This document shows, piece by piece, positions 8,071 to 17,529 of a stretch of 64,000 nucleotides of DNA. The notes beneath the pieces were generated by a model. It saw only the letters and a program-made list of their open reading frames with translations. It ran no database searches and was not told where the DNA came from. The DNA is from Polaromonas sp. (lineage in GTDB: Bacteria; Pseudomonadota; Gammaproteobacteria; Burkholderiales; Burkholderiaceae_C), in NCBI RefSeq assembly GCF_012927455.1, contig NZ_JABBPE010000008.1:463238-527237 (forward strand), given 5' to 3'. The translations under genes were made by a program, and so were the position numbers. How positions within the stretch are numbered: position 1 is the stretch's first letter; each line of letters begins with the position of its first letter.

Positions 8071-9468
8071 ATGCTGAAAATTATTTTCCTGCTGCTCTTG
8101 AGTGGCGGCATTCCGGTCGCCATCGCCATGGCCGGCTCCGCGCTGCTCTACATCTGGTGGACTGGCACGCTGCCGCCGTTTGTGGTGATCCACCGCATGA
8201 TCAGCGGCATCGACAGCTTTCCCCTGCTGGCCGTGCCCTTCTTTATTCTGGCTGGCAACCTGATGAACAACGCTGGCATCACCAACCGCATCTATAACTA
8301 CGCGCTGGCATTGGTGGGCTGGATGAAAGGTGGCCTGGGCCATGTCAACGTGCTGGGCTCGGTGATTTTTGCCGGCATGAGCGGCACCGCCATTGCCGAC
8401 GCGGCCGGCCTGGGCACGATTGAAATCAAGGCCATGAAGGACCACGGCTACAGCACCGAGTTTGCCGTCGGTGTGACGGCGGCCTCGGCCACGCTGGGTC
8501 CCATCATTCCGCCGAGTTTGCCGTTTGTGATCTACGGCATGATGGCCAACGTCAGCGTGGGCTCGCTCTTTCTCGCCGGCATTCTGCCGGGCGTGCTCAT
8601 GGCGATTTTGATGATGCTGACGGTGGCCTGGTTTGCCCACAAAAACGGCTGGGGCGCCGACGTCAGGTTCGAGTGGCCCAGGGTCATCAAGGCGCTGCTG
8701 GAAACCGTTGTGGTGATCGCCTGGCCGGTGCTGCTTTGGCTGCTGATTGTCAAGGGCGGCCTGCCAGCGCAGCTGACGGTGTTTATCGGGCTGGTCATGC
8801 TGTTCGTTGCCGACAAGCTGTTCAAGTTCCAGGCCGCGCTGCCCATCATGACGCCGGTGCTGCTGATTGGCGGCATGACGACCGGCATTTTCACGCCCAC
8901 TGAAGGCGCCATCGCCGCCTGCCTGTGGGCCATGCTGCTGGGCTTTGCCTGGTACCGCACGCTGAATTTCAAGTCGTTCGTGAAGGTCTGCCTGGACACC
9001 GTGGAGACCACCAGCACGGTGCTGTTCATTGTCGCGGCCGCCAGCATTTTTGGCTGGATGCTGACGGCCACCGGCGTCACCGCCGCTATCAGCGAATGGG
9101 TGCTGGGCTTTACCCAGAGCCCCTACATGTTTTTGCTGCTGGCCAATCTGCTGATGCTGTTCGTCGGCTGCTTTTTGGAGCCGACTGCGGCGATCACCAT
9201 CCTGGTGCCCATACTGGTGCCGATCTGCCAGAAATTGGGCATTGATCTGGTCCACTTCGGTCTTGTGATGGTGCTCAACCTGATGATAGGCCTGCTGCAT
9301 CCACCCATGGGCATGGTGCTGTTTGTGCTGGCGCGGGTGGCCAAGCTCTCGGTGGAAAGAACCACCGTGGCAATCCTGCCTTGGTTGCTGCCCTTGCTGG
9401 GCAGTTTGGCCATCATCACCTATTTCCCCAGGGTCGTTCTGTGGCTCCCCAACATGGTTTTTAACTAA
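8071..9468 (+). CDS. dctM: TRAP transporter large permease, DctM family
   Basis: The 465-residue, 11-12-helix membrane protein is the sodium-coupled transport subunit of the TRAP system. It shows the conserved LGPIIPPSLPFVIYG motif (about residues 141-155), FIFAGMSGTAIAD-like glycine-rich loops and LHPPMGM near the C-terminus. Its TAA overlaps the ATG of the downstream dehydratase gene (taatg), so uptake and catabolism are translationally linked. This overlap is the strongest evidence that the transporter feeds the dehydratase. Confidence 0.95.
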   Translation: MLKIIFLLLLSGGIPVAIAMAGSALLYIWWTGTLPPFVVIHRMISGIDSFPLLAVPFFILAGNLMNNAGITNRIYNYALALVGWMKGGLGHVNVLGSVIFAGMSGTAIADAAGLGTIEIKAMKDHGYSTEFAVGVTAASATLGPIIPPSLPFVIYGMMANVSVGSLFLAGILPGVLMAILMMLTVAWFAHKNGWGADVRFEWPRVIKALLETVVVIAWPVLLWLLIVKGGLPAQLTVFIGLVMLFVADKLFKFQAALPIMTPVLLIGGMTTGIFTPTEGAIAACLWAMLLGFAWYRTLNFKSFVKVCLDTVETTSTVLFIVAAASIFGWMLTATGVTAAISEWVLGFTQSPYMFLLLANLLMLFVGCFLEPTAAITILVPILVPICQKLGIDLVHFGLVMVLNLMIGLLHPPMGMVLFVLARVAKLSVERTTVAILPWLLPLLGSLAIITYFPRVVLWLPNMVFN

Positions 9469-10994
9469 TGACACCTTTTATCCGTCTCCACCCCCAGGAC
9501 GATGTGCTGATTGCCCGAGCCCAGCTGGTCGGCGGCACGCAAGTTGAAAACATCACAGTCAAGGGGCTGATACCAGCCGGCCACAAAATTGCCAGCCACG
9601 CCATTGCGACTGGCGATGCGGTGCGGCGCTACAACCAGATCATCGGTTTTGCCAGCAAAGCGATTGCCGCAGGCGAGCACATTCACACCCACAACCTCGA
9701 CATGGGTCCGGACAAGGGCGACTTCGCGCGCGACTACGCCTTTGGCGCTGATGTCAAACCCGAGCCGGCACGGCTGGAAGCCACCTTCATGGGCATCAAG
9801 CGCGCCGACGGCCGCGTCGCCACGCGCAACTACATTGGCGTTTTGACCAGCGTGAACTGCTCGGCCACGGCGGCGCGCGCCATCGCCGATCATTTTTCGC
9901 GGCAAAGCAATCCGGCCGCACTCAGCGCCTTCCCGAACGTGGATGGCGTGGTGGCGCTGACCCACGGCACCGGCTGCGGCATGGACACCGAGGGCACGGG
10001 CATGCAGATTTTGCAGCGCACGCTGGCCGGTTATGCCACGCATGCCAACTTTGCCGCCGTGCTGGTGGTGGGCCTGGGCTGCGAGGCCAACCAGATCAAT
10101 GCCTGGCTGGCCAGCAGCAGCCTGCGCGAAGGCGAGACCTTCAAGGTGTTCAACATCCAGGACAGCGGCGGCACCACCAAGACCGTGGCCAAGGGCGTGG
10201 CACTGATCAACCAGATGCTGCCCAAGGTCAATAACGTGAAACGCGAGCCTTGCAGTGCCGCGCACATCACCATAGGCCTGCAATGCGGCGGCTCCGACGG
10301 CTACTCGGGCATCAGCGCCAACCCAGCGCTCGGCGCTGCCGTGGATTTGCTGGTGGCGCACGGCGGCACCGCCATCTTGAGCGAAACGCCCGAAATTTAC
10401 GGCGCCGAGCATTTGCTGACGCGCCGAGCCGTGACGCGGGAGGTCGGTGAAAAACTGATTGCCCGCATCAAGTGGTGGGAGCACTACACCGAGATCAACC
10501 AGGGCGAGATGAACAACAATCCCTCGCCCGGCAACAAGGCGGGCGGGCTCACGACCATTCTTGAAAAATCGCTGGGCGCCGTCGCTAAGGGCGGTACCTG
10601 CAATCTGCAGGCGGTCTACGAATACGCCGAAGCAGTGACGGCGCACGGCTTTGTCTACATGGATACGCCCGGTTACGACCCGGTCAGCGCGACTGGCCAG
10701 GTGGCAGGCGGCGCCAACCTGATCTGCTTTACCACCGGCCGCGGCTCGGCCTACGGCTGCGCGCCCTCGCCCTCGCTCAAACTGTCGACCAACTCGGCGC
10801 TGTGGCGCAAGCAGGAAGACGACATGGACCTCAACTGCGGAGAGATCATAGACGGCAGCAGCACAGTGGCCGAGATGGGACAGCGTATTTTCGAGCTGGT
10901 GCTGGCCACCGCCTCGGGCGGCAAAAGCAAGAGCGAGTCACACGGTTATGGCCAGAACGAATTTGTGCCCTGGCAGGTCGGCGCGGTGATGTGA
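9468..10994 (+). CDS. UxaA/GarD-family sugar-acid dehydratase (altronate/galactarate dehydratase-like)
   Basis: The 508-residue protein has the two-part UxaA architecture: an N-terminal SAF-like domain (residues about 10-90, with a GHKIASHAIATGDAVRRYNQ segment) and the large catalytic domain with GVLTSVNCSATAARAI, THGTGCGMDTEG and LQCGGSDGYSGISANP. Family enzymes are metal-dependent dehydratases that turn aldonic or aldaric acids into 2-keto-3-deoxy acids. It starts within the dctM stop. Its expected product would be the substrate of the keto-deoxy-acid SDR at 4855-5589. Whether it uses altronate, galactarate or a deoxy-aldonate cannot be decided from sequence. Confidence 0.9.
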   Translation: MTPFIRLHPQDDVLIARAQLVGGTQVENITVKGLIPAGHKIASHAIATGDAVRRYNQIIGFASKAIAAGEHIHTHNLDMGPDKGDFARDYAFGADVKPEPARLEATFMGIKRADGRVATRNYIGVLTSVNCSATAARAIADHFSRQSNPAALSAFPNVDGVVALTHGTGCGMDTEGTGMQILQRTLAGYATHANFAAVLVVGLGCEANQINAWLASSSLREGETFKVFNIQDSGGTTKTVAKGVALINQMLPKVNNVKREPCSAAHITIGLQCGGSDGYSGISANPALGAAVDLLVAHGGTAILSETPEIYGAEHLLTRRAVTREVGEKLIARIKWWEHYTEINQGEMNNNPSPGNKAGGLTTILEKSLGAVAKGGTCNLQAVYEYAEAVTAHGFVYMDTPGYDPVSATGQVAGGANLICFTTGRGSAYGCAPSPSLKLSTNSALWRKQEDDMDLNCGEIIDGSSTVAEMGQRIFELVLATASGGKSKSESHGYGQNEFVPWQVGAVM

Positions 10995-11053
10995 GTCAGC
11001 TTAGGCCTACGGCCAACTGACCTGATTCGTGCGCCTCACCAAACTACTTTTAC

Positions 11054-12118
11054 ATGCAAAAAACAATCCAGGCCCAAGACCTACGTGCGCAAGTAGCTAC
11101 TGTTTTAATAGCAGCCGACAGTTCCGCCGAAGAAGCTGCCAGTGTCGCGGCCAACCTGGTGCTGGCCAATTTGAGCGGCCACGACTCGCACGGCGTGGGC
11201 ATGCTGCCACGCTATGTTGACGCGGTACTCGAAGGCGGCCTTCGCCCCAACACCGGCGTGCGCGTGCTGCTAGACAGCGGCTCGCTCTTGACGCTGGACG
11301 GCCAGCGCGGCTACGGTCAGATCGTCGGCGAGCAGGCCATAGCGCTTGGCATAGAGCGCGCCAAAACCCATGGCAGCTGCATCATGACACTGGGCAACGC
11401 GCACCACCTGGGCCGCATCGGCCACTTTGCCGAGATCGCCGTGGCGCAGGGCCTGGTGTCGCTGCATTTTGTCAATGTGCTGTCGCGTCCGGTCGTCGCA
11501 CCGTTTGGCGGCGCCGATGGCCGCTACGGCACCAATCCCTGCTGCATTGGCGTGCCGCTCAAGGGGCGGGAGCCTTTCGTGCTTGACTTTGCCACCAGCC
11601 GTGTGGCGCAAGGCAAGATGCGGGTGGCCTACAACAAGGGTATACAGGTCGAACCCGGCACGCTAATTGACGAGATGGGCCGCCCAACCACAGACCCCGG
11701 TGTGGTCGTGGTGCCGCAAAGTAATGGCCTGTTTGGCGCCCTGCTGGCCTTTGGCGAGCACAAGGGTTACGGCCTGGCCGTAGCCTGCGAATTGCTGGGC
11801 GGCGCACTGACGGGCGGCGGCACTTGGCACAAACCGACCGACCCCGCCGTGCGCGCCGTCGTCAACGGCATGCTCACCATCTTGATCGACCCGATTAGGC
11901 TGGGCACACAAGCGGTCTTTGAAAAGGAAGCGTTGGCGTTTGTTGACTGGCTCACGGACGGGCCGGTGGCGCCGGGCTTTGACGCCGTGCAGATTGCCGG
12001 TGAGCCCGAGCGCGCGACCCGGCTGCGACGCGAAGCTGAGGGAATCGTGATCGATGCCATTACCTGGCAGGAAATTGTGGCGGCGGGCCTTAAGCTGGGC
12101 ATCAGTCTGCCAAGCTGA
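11054..12118 (+). CDS. Ldh2-type malate/lactate/ureidoglycolate dehydrogenase family protein
   Basis: The 354-residue protein belongs to the Ldh2 (YlbC/ComC/AllD) family of NAD(P)-dependent 2-hydroxy-acid oxidoreductases, seen in SGHDSHGVGMLPRYVDAVL, YGQIVGEQAI, GNAHHLGRIGHFAEIA and FGEHKGYGLAVACELLGGAL. It is the last gene of the plus-strand catabolic unit, 59 bp after the dehydratase. If the hydrolase releases lactate or glycolate along with pyruvate, this enzyme could process that acid, or it could act on the aldonate. Codons near 11088-11114 (residues 12-22) match one half of the dispersed family repeat and are read in frame. Confidence 0.9.
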   Translation: MQKTIQAQDLRAQVATVLIAADSSAEEAASVAANLVLANLSGHDSHGVGMLPRYVDAVLEGGLRPNTGVRVLLDSGSLLTLDGQRGYGQIVGEQAIALGIERAKTHGSCIMTLGNAHHLGRIGHFAEIAVAQGLVSLHFVNVLSRPVVAPFGGADGRYGTNPCCIGVPLKGREPFVLDFATSRVAQGKMRVAYNKGIQVEPGTLIDEMGRPTTDPGVVVVPQSNGLFGALLAFGEHKGYGLAVACELLGGALTGGGTWHKPTDPAVRAVVNGMLTILIDPIRLGTQAVFEKEALAFVDWLTDGPVAPGFDAVQIAGEPERATRLRREAEGIVIDAITWQEIVAAGLKLGISLPS

Positions 12119-12160
12119 TAGTCCATTCCAAGACCACGTTTGCGCTTTTCATGCGTTTTT

Positions 12161-12297
12161 GCATGCTATTAAACTGATAGCTGTTTGCGCCCGTATCTAT
12201 TGGGCTGCGACAGCATCTTCATCAACAGATATATAGAAAATGCCGCTAGCCCAATAGAAACGGGCGCTAGCAGCTACTTTTTTCATAGCATCAGCGG
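12161..12297. repeat. Inverted pair of dispersed palindromic repeats
   Basis: Two copies of the recurring element (core with tagctg...gcgcccgt and tattgggct) face each other at about 12161-12214 and 12241-12297, separated by ~26 bp. The pair could form one large hairpin between the converging dehydrogenase and slmA genes. Such a structure might serve as a bidirectional terminator, which is inference. Confidence 0.75.
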
Positions 12298-12316
12298 CCA
12301 ATGCGACAGTGCAGGC

Positions 12317-12967
12317 TCAAGCCAGCACGGCGTTCAGGCTGGCTTCCAGGTGCTCGGTCGGCAAGCGCTTGAAGCCGGAGCGGTTAAAGCGCTGCAGGCG
12401 CCCAACCATGAAGGCGACGATCACCGATGCGCGCACCTGCGCGTCGACCGTCGGAGTGGCGGCGCCATTGCCGGCGGCCGCATCGCGCAGGCTTTGCTTC
12501 AGGCTGGACTCGAGCTTGTCGAAAAACTGGTTCATGCGTGCCTGCAGGCGCTCGTTTTCAAACACTAGCGCATCTCCCACCATCACGCGCGCCATGCCTG
12601 GGTTCTTTTCGCCGAATTGCAAAATCATGACGACCAGCTTGCGGGTGCGTGCGGCGTGTTCGGTTTCGCGCTCGGTGATCTGGTTGACGAGTGTAAAAAC
12701 GCTTTGCTCGATGAACTCGATCAGCCCCTCGAACATCTGCGCCTTGCTGGCGAAATGGCGGTACAGCGCCGCTTCGCTCACATCCAGTTTGGCGGCCAGG
12801 GCTGAGGTGGTGATGCGCTCGGCGCCCGGCTGCTCGAGCATGGTCGCCAAGGCCTGCAGAATCTGCTCGCGGCGCTCTCCCGGCTTGGGACGCTTGCGCG
12901 CTGCCGGTTCCGCAAACGCTGGCGTGGCCAGCGGGCTCAGTTCGGGTTCAGACGCAAAGTCGGGCAT
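12317..12967 (-). CDS. slmA: Nucleoid occlusion factor SlmA-like, TetR fold
   Basis: The 216-residue protein has a TetR DNA-binding domain (RREQILQALATMLEQ, then DVSEAALYRHFASKAQMFEG), and its C-terminal part matches SlmA over its whole length (FGEKNPGMARVM, ALVFENERLQARMNQFF). E. coli SlmA binds sites across the chromosome and blocks FtsZ assembly over the nucleoid. The ~25-residue Pro/Ala-rich N-terminal extension is longer than in E. coli. It lies downstream of argB on the same strand, a neighbourhood I know from other Burkholderiales. Confidence 0.88.
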   Translation of the reverse strand: MPDFASEPELSPLATPAFAEPAARKRPKPGERREQILQALATMLEQPGAERITTSALAAKLDVSEAALYRHFASKAQMFEGLIEFIEQSVFTLVNQITERETEHAARTRKLVVMILQFGEKNPGMARVMVGDALVFENERLQARMNQFFDKLESSLKQSLRDAAAGNGAATPTVDAQVRASVIVAFMVGRLQRFNRSGFKRLPTEHLEASLNAVLA

Positions 12968-13312
12968 AGGGGCAATTGGGGCGATAGGGGGGCGATAAGG
13001 CCCGAAATGAAAAGTGTTTCAAAAAACCAGCGTTCGTTGCAAATCCATTCTCGCACAGGGGGATAAGCGATCTGGCGCCATCTTGTGGGGGTTTTTGCTC
13101 ATGGCGCCAGCAAAATTTTTAGCTTTTCAACAGGTCGGTTTGGCTGCTCAGAGCATCGCGCCAACAGTACTCAGGAGAAAAAAGTGCAGCGAACCTTCGA
13201 CGAATTTAGTTCATCTCACGCATGCTGCATCTTGCCGATTTGATCCGGACAGGTTTGAACGCAGTTGAACGCAGTTGAACGCAGTTGAACGCGGACATAG
13301 CCCGGCGCCCGC
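12968..13312. other. Gene-free 345-bp spacer between argB and slmA
   Basis: I see no convincing coding sequence in this stretch. It holds only the short tandem repeat at 13254-13293 and a G-rich segment upstream of slmA that may include its promoter. From memory, many Burkholderiales have a HAD-type pyrimidine 5'-nucleotidase gene in this position, so a gene may have been lost here. Confidence 0.5.
13254..13293. repeat. 10-bp tandem repeat (gcagttgaac)n
   Basis: The unit gcagttgaac occurs three times exactly at 13261-13290, with a partial unit before and after. It lies 20 bp beyond the 3' end of argB. It may be a slippage-prone array; no function is evident. Confidence 0.85.
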
Positions 13313-14233
13313 TCAATGCGAGCGAATCATGGTCCCGTAGGCCTGATCGGTCAAAATCTCCAGCAGCATGGCATGCGGCACCCGGCCGTCAATGATGTGG
13401 ACCGCATTGACGCCACTTTTGGCCGCATCCAGCGCGCCTTCTATTTTGGGCAGCATGCCGCCCGAAATCGTGCCATCGGCAAACAGCTCGTCAATCTCGC
13501 GGGCGCTCAGGTCGGTCAGCAGTTCGCCGGCCTTGTTCAGCACGCCGGGAGTATTGGTCAACAGAACAAGCTTTTCGGCCTTGAGCACGATGGCCAGCTT
13601 GCCCGCCACCACGTCGGCGTTGATGTTGTAGCTCTCGTTTTCCTCGCCAAAGCCAATCGGGCTGATGACGGGAATGAAGGCATCGTCCTGCAGTGCCTTG
13701 ACCACGCTGGGGTCGATGCTGACGATTTCGCCGACGAAGCCGATGTCATGCGCCTTGTCCGCATCGTCCTTGTCGAGCATCTTGAGTTGGCGCGCCCGGA
13801 TCAGGCCGCCGTCGCGCCCCGTGAGGCCGACCGCCTTGCCGCCGGCCTGGTTGATCAGGCCCACGATATCCTGCTGAACCTGGCCGGCCAGCACCCATTC
13901 GACCACCTCCATGGTTTCATCGTCGGTCACGCGCATGCCCTGAATGAAGCGCCCCTTTTTTCCGAGACGGTTCAGTGCCGCTTCAATCTGCGGTCCGCCG
14001 CCGTGCACCACCACCGGGTTCATGCCGACCAGCTTGAGCAGCACCACGTCTTCGGCAAAATCGGCCTGCAGCGCCGGGTCTGTCATGGCATTGCCGCCGT
14101 ACTTGATGACGATAGTTTTGCCGTGGAACTTGCGGATGTAGGGCAGCGCCTGGGCCAGAATCTCGGCCTTGTCACGCGGTCCGATGTGGGATAGATCAGG
14201 ATCGACGGAGGGAGTGGCAAGGGGTGTGGTCAT
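13313..14233 (-). CDS. argB: Acetylglutamate kinase
   Basis: The 306-residue protein is an amino-acid kinase of the ArgB family: [19 protein letters not shown] near residue 45, [17 protein letters not shown] near 75, and a C-terminal [17 protein letters not shown] motif that binds nucleotide and substrate. It phosphorylates N-acetyl-L-glutamate in arginine biosynthesis in the cytoplasm. Another arginine gene, argE, lies at 44469. Length and motifs are normal. Confidence 0.97.
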   Translation of the reverse strand: MTTPLATPSVDPDLSHIGPRDKAEILAQALPYIRKFHGKTIVIKYGGNAMTDPALQADFAEDVVLLKLVGMNPVVVHGGGPQIEAALNRLGKKGRFIQGMRVTDDETMEVVEWVLAGQVQQDIVGLINQAGGKAVGLTGRDGGLIRARQLKMLDKDDADKAHDIGFVGEIVSIDPSVVKALQDDAFIPVISPIGFGEENESYNINADVVAGKLAIVLKAEKLVLLTNTPGVLNKAGELLTDLSAREIDELFADGTISGGMLPKIEGALDAAKSGVNAVHIIDGRVPHAMLLEILTDQAYGTMIRSH

Positions 14234-14324
14234 GGCGCCAGGTAGTTAAGTCAATTAGCAAATTGTGCCGTATCTCGGTGCACCTCCGCCCGTCCTGTCC
14301 GCTAGCACTCAACCGATTGCGGAT

Positions 14325-16217
14325 TCAGGCATCGTCACAAGGCTGATCCCCATAGCCATGAACACAGGCTTTCAACACCGCCTTGATGCGCGCCACATCG
14401 CTGGCTGCCGCAGCGCCGCGCAAGGTCTGCAAATGCAGCGCAAGCTCGGGCCACGCCATAAATACCTCATGCGCCTTCATGATGCGCGGATGGGCTGTCG
14501 GCGCGGGGTTGTCGCCAATCAGCAGCTCTTCGTACAGCTTTTCGCCGGGACGCAAACCGGTGATGGCAATTTCTACATCGCCCTCGGGATTTGCCTCGTC
14601 ACGCACCTTCATGCCAGACAACGCCACCATGCGGCGGGCCAGATCAATGATTTTGACGGGCTCACCCATATCGAGCACAAAGACATCGCCCCCGGTGGCC
14701 ATGGCCCCGGCCTGCAACACCAGTTGCCCGGCCTCGGGAATGGTCATGAAATAGCGCGTCACCTCGGAGTGCGTCACAGTCAGGGGTTCGCCCGCGGCAA
14801 GCTGGCGCCGGAACAGGGGCACCACGCTGCCGCTGGAGCCCAGCACATTGCCAAACCGCACCATACTGAAACAGGTAACCAGCTTTTCATCCGTCTGCGG
14901 AGCAGCTCTTTCAGCCAGCGCCTGCAGCACCAGTTCGGCCATGCGCTTGCTGGCGCCCATGACGTTGGTCGGCCGAACCGCCTTGTCGGTGGAAATCAGC
15001 ACGAACCGCGACGCGCCGCTGGCCAGTGCGGCCTCAGCCATATTGAGCGTACCGAAGACGTTGTTAAAAATGCCTTCTGCCGGGTTGGCCTCGACCATCG
15101 GCACATGCTTGTAGGCCGCCGCGTGATAAACGCTGTCAGGGCGATAGGTCTCGCAGATTTCCCGCAGCCGAAGCGGATTGATGACTGAACCCAGCAAGGG
15201 CACCAATTCCGCCTTCAGGCCCTGAGCTGGTTGCAAGCCCTGCAACTCCTGGTGAATGCTGTACAAACCGAACTCGCTGTGGTCCAGCAGCAAAAGCTGG
15301 CGCGGCCGCTCTGCCAGAATCTGCCGGCACAACTCACTGCCGATACTGCCGCCGGCGCCGCTGACCAATACCACTTTGCCCGCCAGATTGCGCGTCAGCA
15401 GACCCGCAAGGGGCGCAACAGGATCGCGCCCCAGCAGGTCTTCAATATCCAGTTCCTTGAAATCCTGAACCGTTACGCGGCCGCTGGCCAAATCAGCCAG
15501 ACCCGGCAGGGTTCGAATATGCACCGGCAGCGAGTGCAGGCTTTGAATGATGTTGTTGCGCCGTTCGCGAGATGCGCTGGGGAGTGCCAGCAAAATATCT
15601 GTCACCCCTTCACGGGCTACCAGGCCGGCAACATCCTGCTGGGAATATACCCGGATGCCATTGATGCTTCGACCGACCTTGCCCAAATCATCATCGACAA
15701 ATCCCAGCAACTGATACTGGCCTGATATTCCCAGTGCTGCCGCTGTTTGCACGCCCGCCGTACCCGCGCCAAAAATCAATAATCGGCCGTCATCGTTGTG
15801 CCGCTGCTCCCAGCCGGCCAACCAAAATCGCGCAACAGCCCGACTTGCCCCGACCAGCAGCAAAAATATCATGGGCTGCAATACGCCCAGGGTACGCGGT
15901 ACGCCCGGCCAGCGCACCAGCAGCAACAAGCCCAGAAGCAACCCGCCGTAAACCGCAACGGCCTTTGCTGTCGCCAGCAAAGCGGCCTGACCGGTGTACC
16001 TGAATATGGCGCGGTACAGCCCGAAGCGGATGAATAGCGGCACGGCCAGCGTAGGCGCCAGCGCATAAACCCACCACTGCGCCCCGCTGGGCCAGTGCAG
16101 AGTATCGAGCCGCAAACTGAACGCCAGCCAGGTCGCCAGCACGGACATACCGACGTCTATCGCGACAACAATCAAAAGCTTGAAAGTACGAGGCCAGCTG
16201 AGAACTTTTTCCTGCAT
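14325..16217 (-). CDS. CapD/FlaA1-type membrane nucleoside-diphosphate-sugar dehydratase (WbpM-like)
   Basis: The 630-residue protein has about four N-terminal membrane helices, a first CoA-binding-like Rossmann region (LIFGAGTAGVQTAAAL, near residue 150) and a cytosolic SDR domain with VSGAGGSIGSELCRQI near residue 283, YHAAAYKHVPMVEANP and a FGNVLGSSGSVVPLF segment. WbpM-type enzymes convert UDP-GlcNAc to the 4-keto-6-deoxy sugar, the precursor of QuiNAc, FucNAc or bacillosamine. With the initiating transferase at 16811 and the reductase/epimerase at 18233 it could make the first sugar of the repeat unit. It closes the polysaccharide locus on its downstream side. Confidence 0.93.
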   Translation of the reverse strand: MQEKVLSWPRTFKLLIVVAIDVGMSVLATWLAFSLRLDTLHWPSGAQWWVYALAPTLAVPLFIRFGLYRAIFRYTGQAALLATAKAVAVYGGLLLGLLLLVRWPGVPRTLGVLQPMIFLLLVGASRAVARFWLAGWEQRHNDDGRLLIFGAGTAGVQTAAALGISGQYQLLGFVDDDLGKVGRSINGIRVYSQQDVAGLVAREGVTDILLALPSASRERRNNIIQSLHSLPVHIRTLPGLADLASGRVTVQDFKELDIEDLLGRDPVAPLAGLLTRNLAGKVVLVSGAGGSIGSELCRQILAERPRQLLLLDHSEFGLYSIHQELQGLQPAQGLKAELVPLLGSVINPLRLREICETYRPDSVYHAAAYKHVPMVEANPAEGIFNNVFGTLNMAEAALASGASRFVLISTDKAVRPTNVMGASKRMAELVLQALAERAAPQTDEKLVTCFSMVRFGNVLGSSGSVVPLFRRQLAAGEPLTVTHSEVTRYFMTIPEAGQLVLQAGAMATGGDVFVLDMGEPVKIIDLARRMVALSGMKVRDEANPEGDVEIAITGLRPGEKLYEELLIGDNPAPTAHPRIMKAHEVFMAWPELALHLQTLRGAAAASDVARIKAVLKACVHGYGDQPCDDA

Positions 16218-16241
16218 TTGATTGCCTGAAGCCTTCCAGTT

Positions 16242-16607
16242 CTACTGAGCCGTGATGGCAAAGTTTTCTTTAGATTGCCCTTGCGAAACCAGCGCTGAAA
16301 GCCAGCGAGGCATCAAACCGCGGCCGCTCCAGGTTTCGCCGTTGGGTCCACGGAATTTGGCGGCCACAGGCGGCTTTTTAACACCAGAACTTGCCCGTTT
16401 GCCCGCTGCGGGTGTCTTGGCCGGGGCTTTGGTTTTGCCTTTAGCGCCCTTGCGCTTGCTCGTACCCAAGTCCTTGACGGTAATTCCGAAGGCCTGCATT
16501 TTTGCAAGGATTTCCTGCACGGTTTTATCAAATTCCCGCGACTTGATTTCATCGGCCTGCTTTTGCAGCTTTTCAATCTGGCTCTGGAGATCAATCAAAT
16601 TACTCAT
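16242..16607 (-). CDS. H-NS-family nucleoid-associated protein
   Basis: The 121-residue protein has an N-terminal coiled-coil oligomerisation region (residues 1-50), a Lys/Ala/Pro-rich linker (55-85) and a C-terminal H-NS DNA-binding motif (KFRGPNGETWSGRGLMPRWL). H-NS proteins silence AT-rich, often acquired, DNA. This copy is embedded in the polysaccharide locus between capD and the sugar transferase, close to the AT-rich polymerase and glycosyltransferase genes, so it may silence them. Its spacing from capD is 24 bp. Confidence 0.9.
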   Translation of the reverse strand: MSNLIDLQSQIEKLQKQADEIKSREFDKTVQEILAKMQAFGITVKDLGTSKRKGAKGKTKAPAKTPAAGKRASSGVKKPPVAAKFRGPNGETWSGRGLMPRWLSALVSQGQSKENFAITAQ

Positions 16608-16810
16608 GTCTGAATTCCTTCTTGGGTTGGCTTTGAAAAGTCATACTGTAACCGCGACGTCTTGAAATTTAAAATAGATGCGTTCTTTAATCGCGACGCA
16701 CTCACGCGCCTTGGCATTTTCACCGCAATGAGAAAATTAATTTTTCAAGCCAAATGAGTGCCGCACCAGGTGCGACGCATCGAGCGCACCCATTTTTGGA
16801 CAACCCGACG

Positions 16811-17377
16811 TTAGTGCGTAACGCCCTCGCGCCGAACTACCTTTAAAAACGTCAACCACAAGATATGAATGTCAAACCACAGCGACTGCCGCTGAAGATA
16901 TTCAACATCCAGCTTGACCTTCTCAGGAATGGGCAATTCGTCGCGTCCATTGATCTGCGCCCAGCCTGTGAGCCCCGGCATCAATTTATGCACACCAAGC
17001 CGTGTTCGCAGTTCTATCAGGTCATGCTGGTTAAAAAGCGCAGGTCGCGGACCAACAAAGCTCATGTCTCCTGCAAAAATACTCCACAGTTGCGGCAACT
17101 CGTCCAAACTGCTCTTGCGCAAGAAACTGCCAATCGGCGTGAGATGCGCATGGGCGTCAGCCAGCAGGTGTGTAGCGACCGCTGGTGTGCCTACCCGCAT
17201 GCTGCGGAACTTGGGCATTTTGAAAATGGTGTTGAGGCGCCCTACCCGATCAGACCAGTATAGGGCTGGGCCAGGCGAGGTCAGCCGCACCAGGGCGGCC
17301 ACCAACAATACTGGCACAGCCAGGATCACAGCCGCAGCCAGGGCCAGCAACAGATCAAATACGCGTTTCACGTCCAT
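16811..17377 (-). CDS. Initiating sugar-phosphate transferase (PglC/WcaJ-domain family)
   Basis: The 188-residue protein is a minimal bacterial sugar transferase: one N-terminal membrane segment (MDVKRVFDLLLALAAAVIL onward), KMPKFRSM, the FLRKSSLDELPQLWSI motif, MSFVGPRP and PGLTGWAQINGRDELP. It transfers a sugar phosphate from a UDP sugar to undecaprenyl phosphate, starting assembly of the O-unit on the cytoplasmic face. The sugar is probably a 6-deoxy-HexNAc made by the adjacent CapD-type enzyme, which is inference. Confidence 0.93.
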   Translation of the reverse strand: MDVKRVFDLLLALAAAVILAVPVLLVAALVRLTSPGPALYWSDRVGRLNTIFKMPKFRSMRVGTPAVATHLLADAHAHLTPIGSFLRKSSLDELPQLWSIFAGDMSFVGPRPALFNQHDLIELRTRLGVHKLMPGLTGWAQINGRDELPIPEKVKLDVEYLQRQSLWFDIHILWLTFLKVVRREGVTH

Positions 17378-17529
17378 CTTCTGCAGCTTTCGTGAAACCT
17401 CGGTCGGGGATGAAACGCTATTTCAATCGCTGCATTCCGCGCGCAGCGAGTCACCCCTTTCGGACTAGCCTGACCTAAATGCTGAATGGTCGCAAGGGGT
17501 CGCGTGGAAGGATTAACCAGCGACGCCAC

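Noticed and set aside
8038..9474. Long minus-strand open frame opposite dctM
   Set aside because: Shadow of dctM: Gln/His-rich low-complexity translation and no ribosome site, while the plus-strand frame is a clear TRAP permease.
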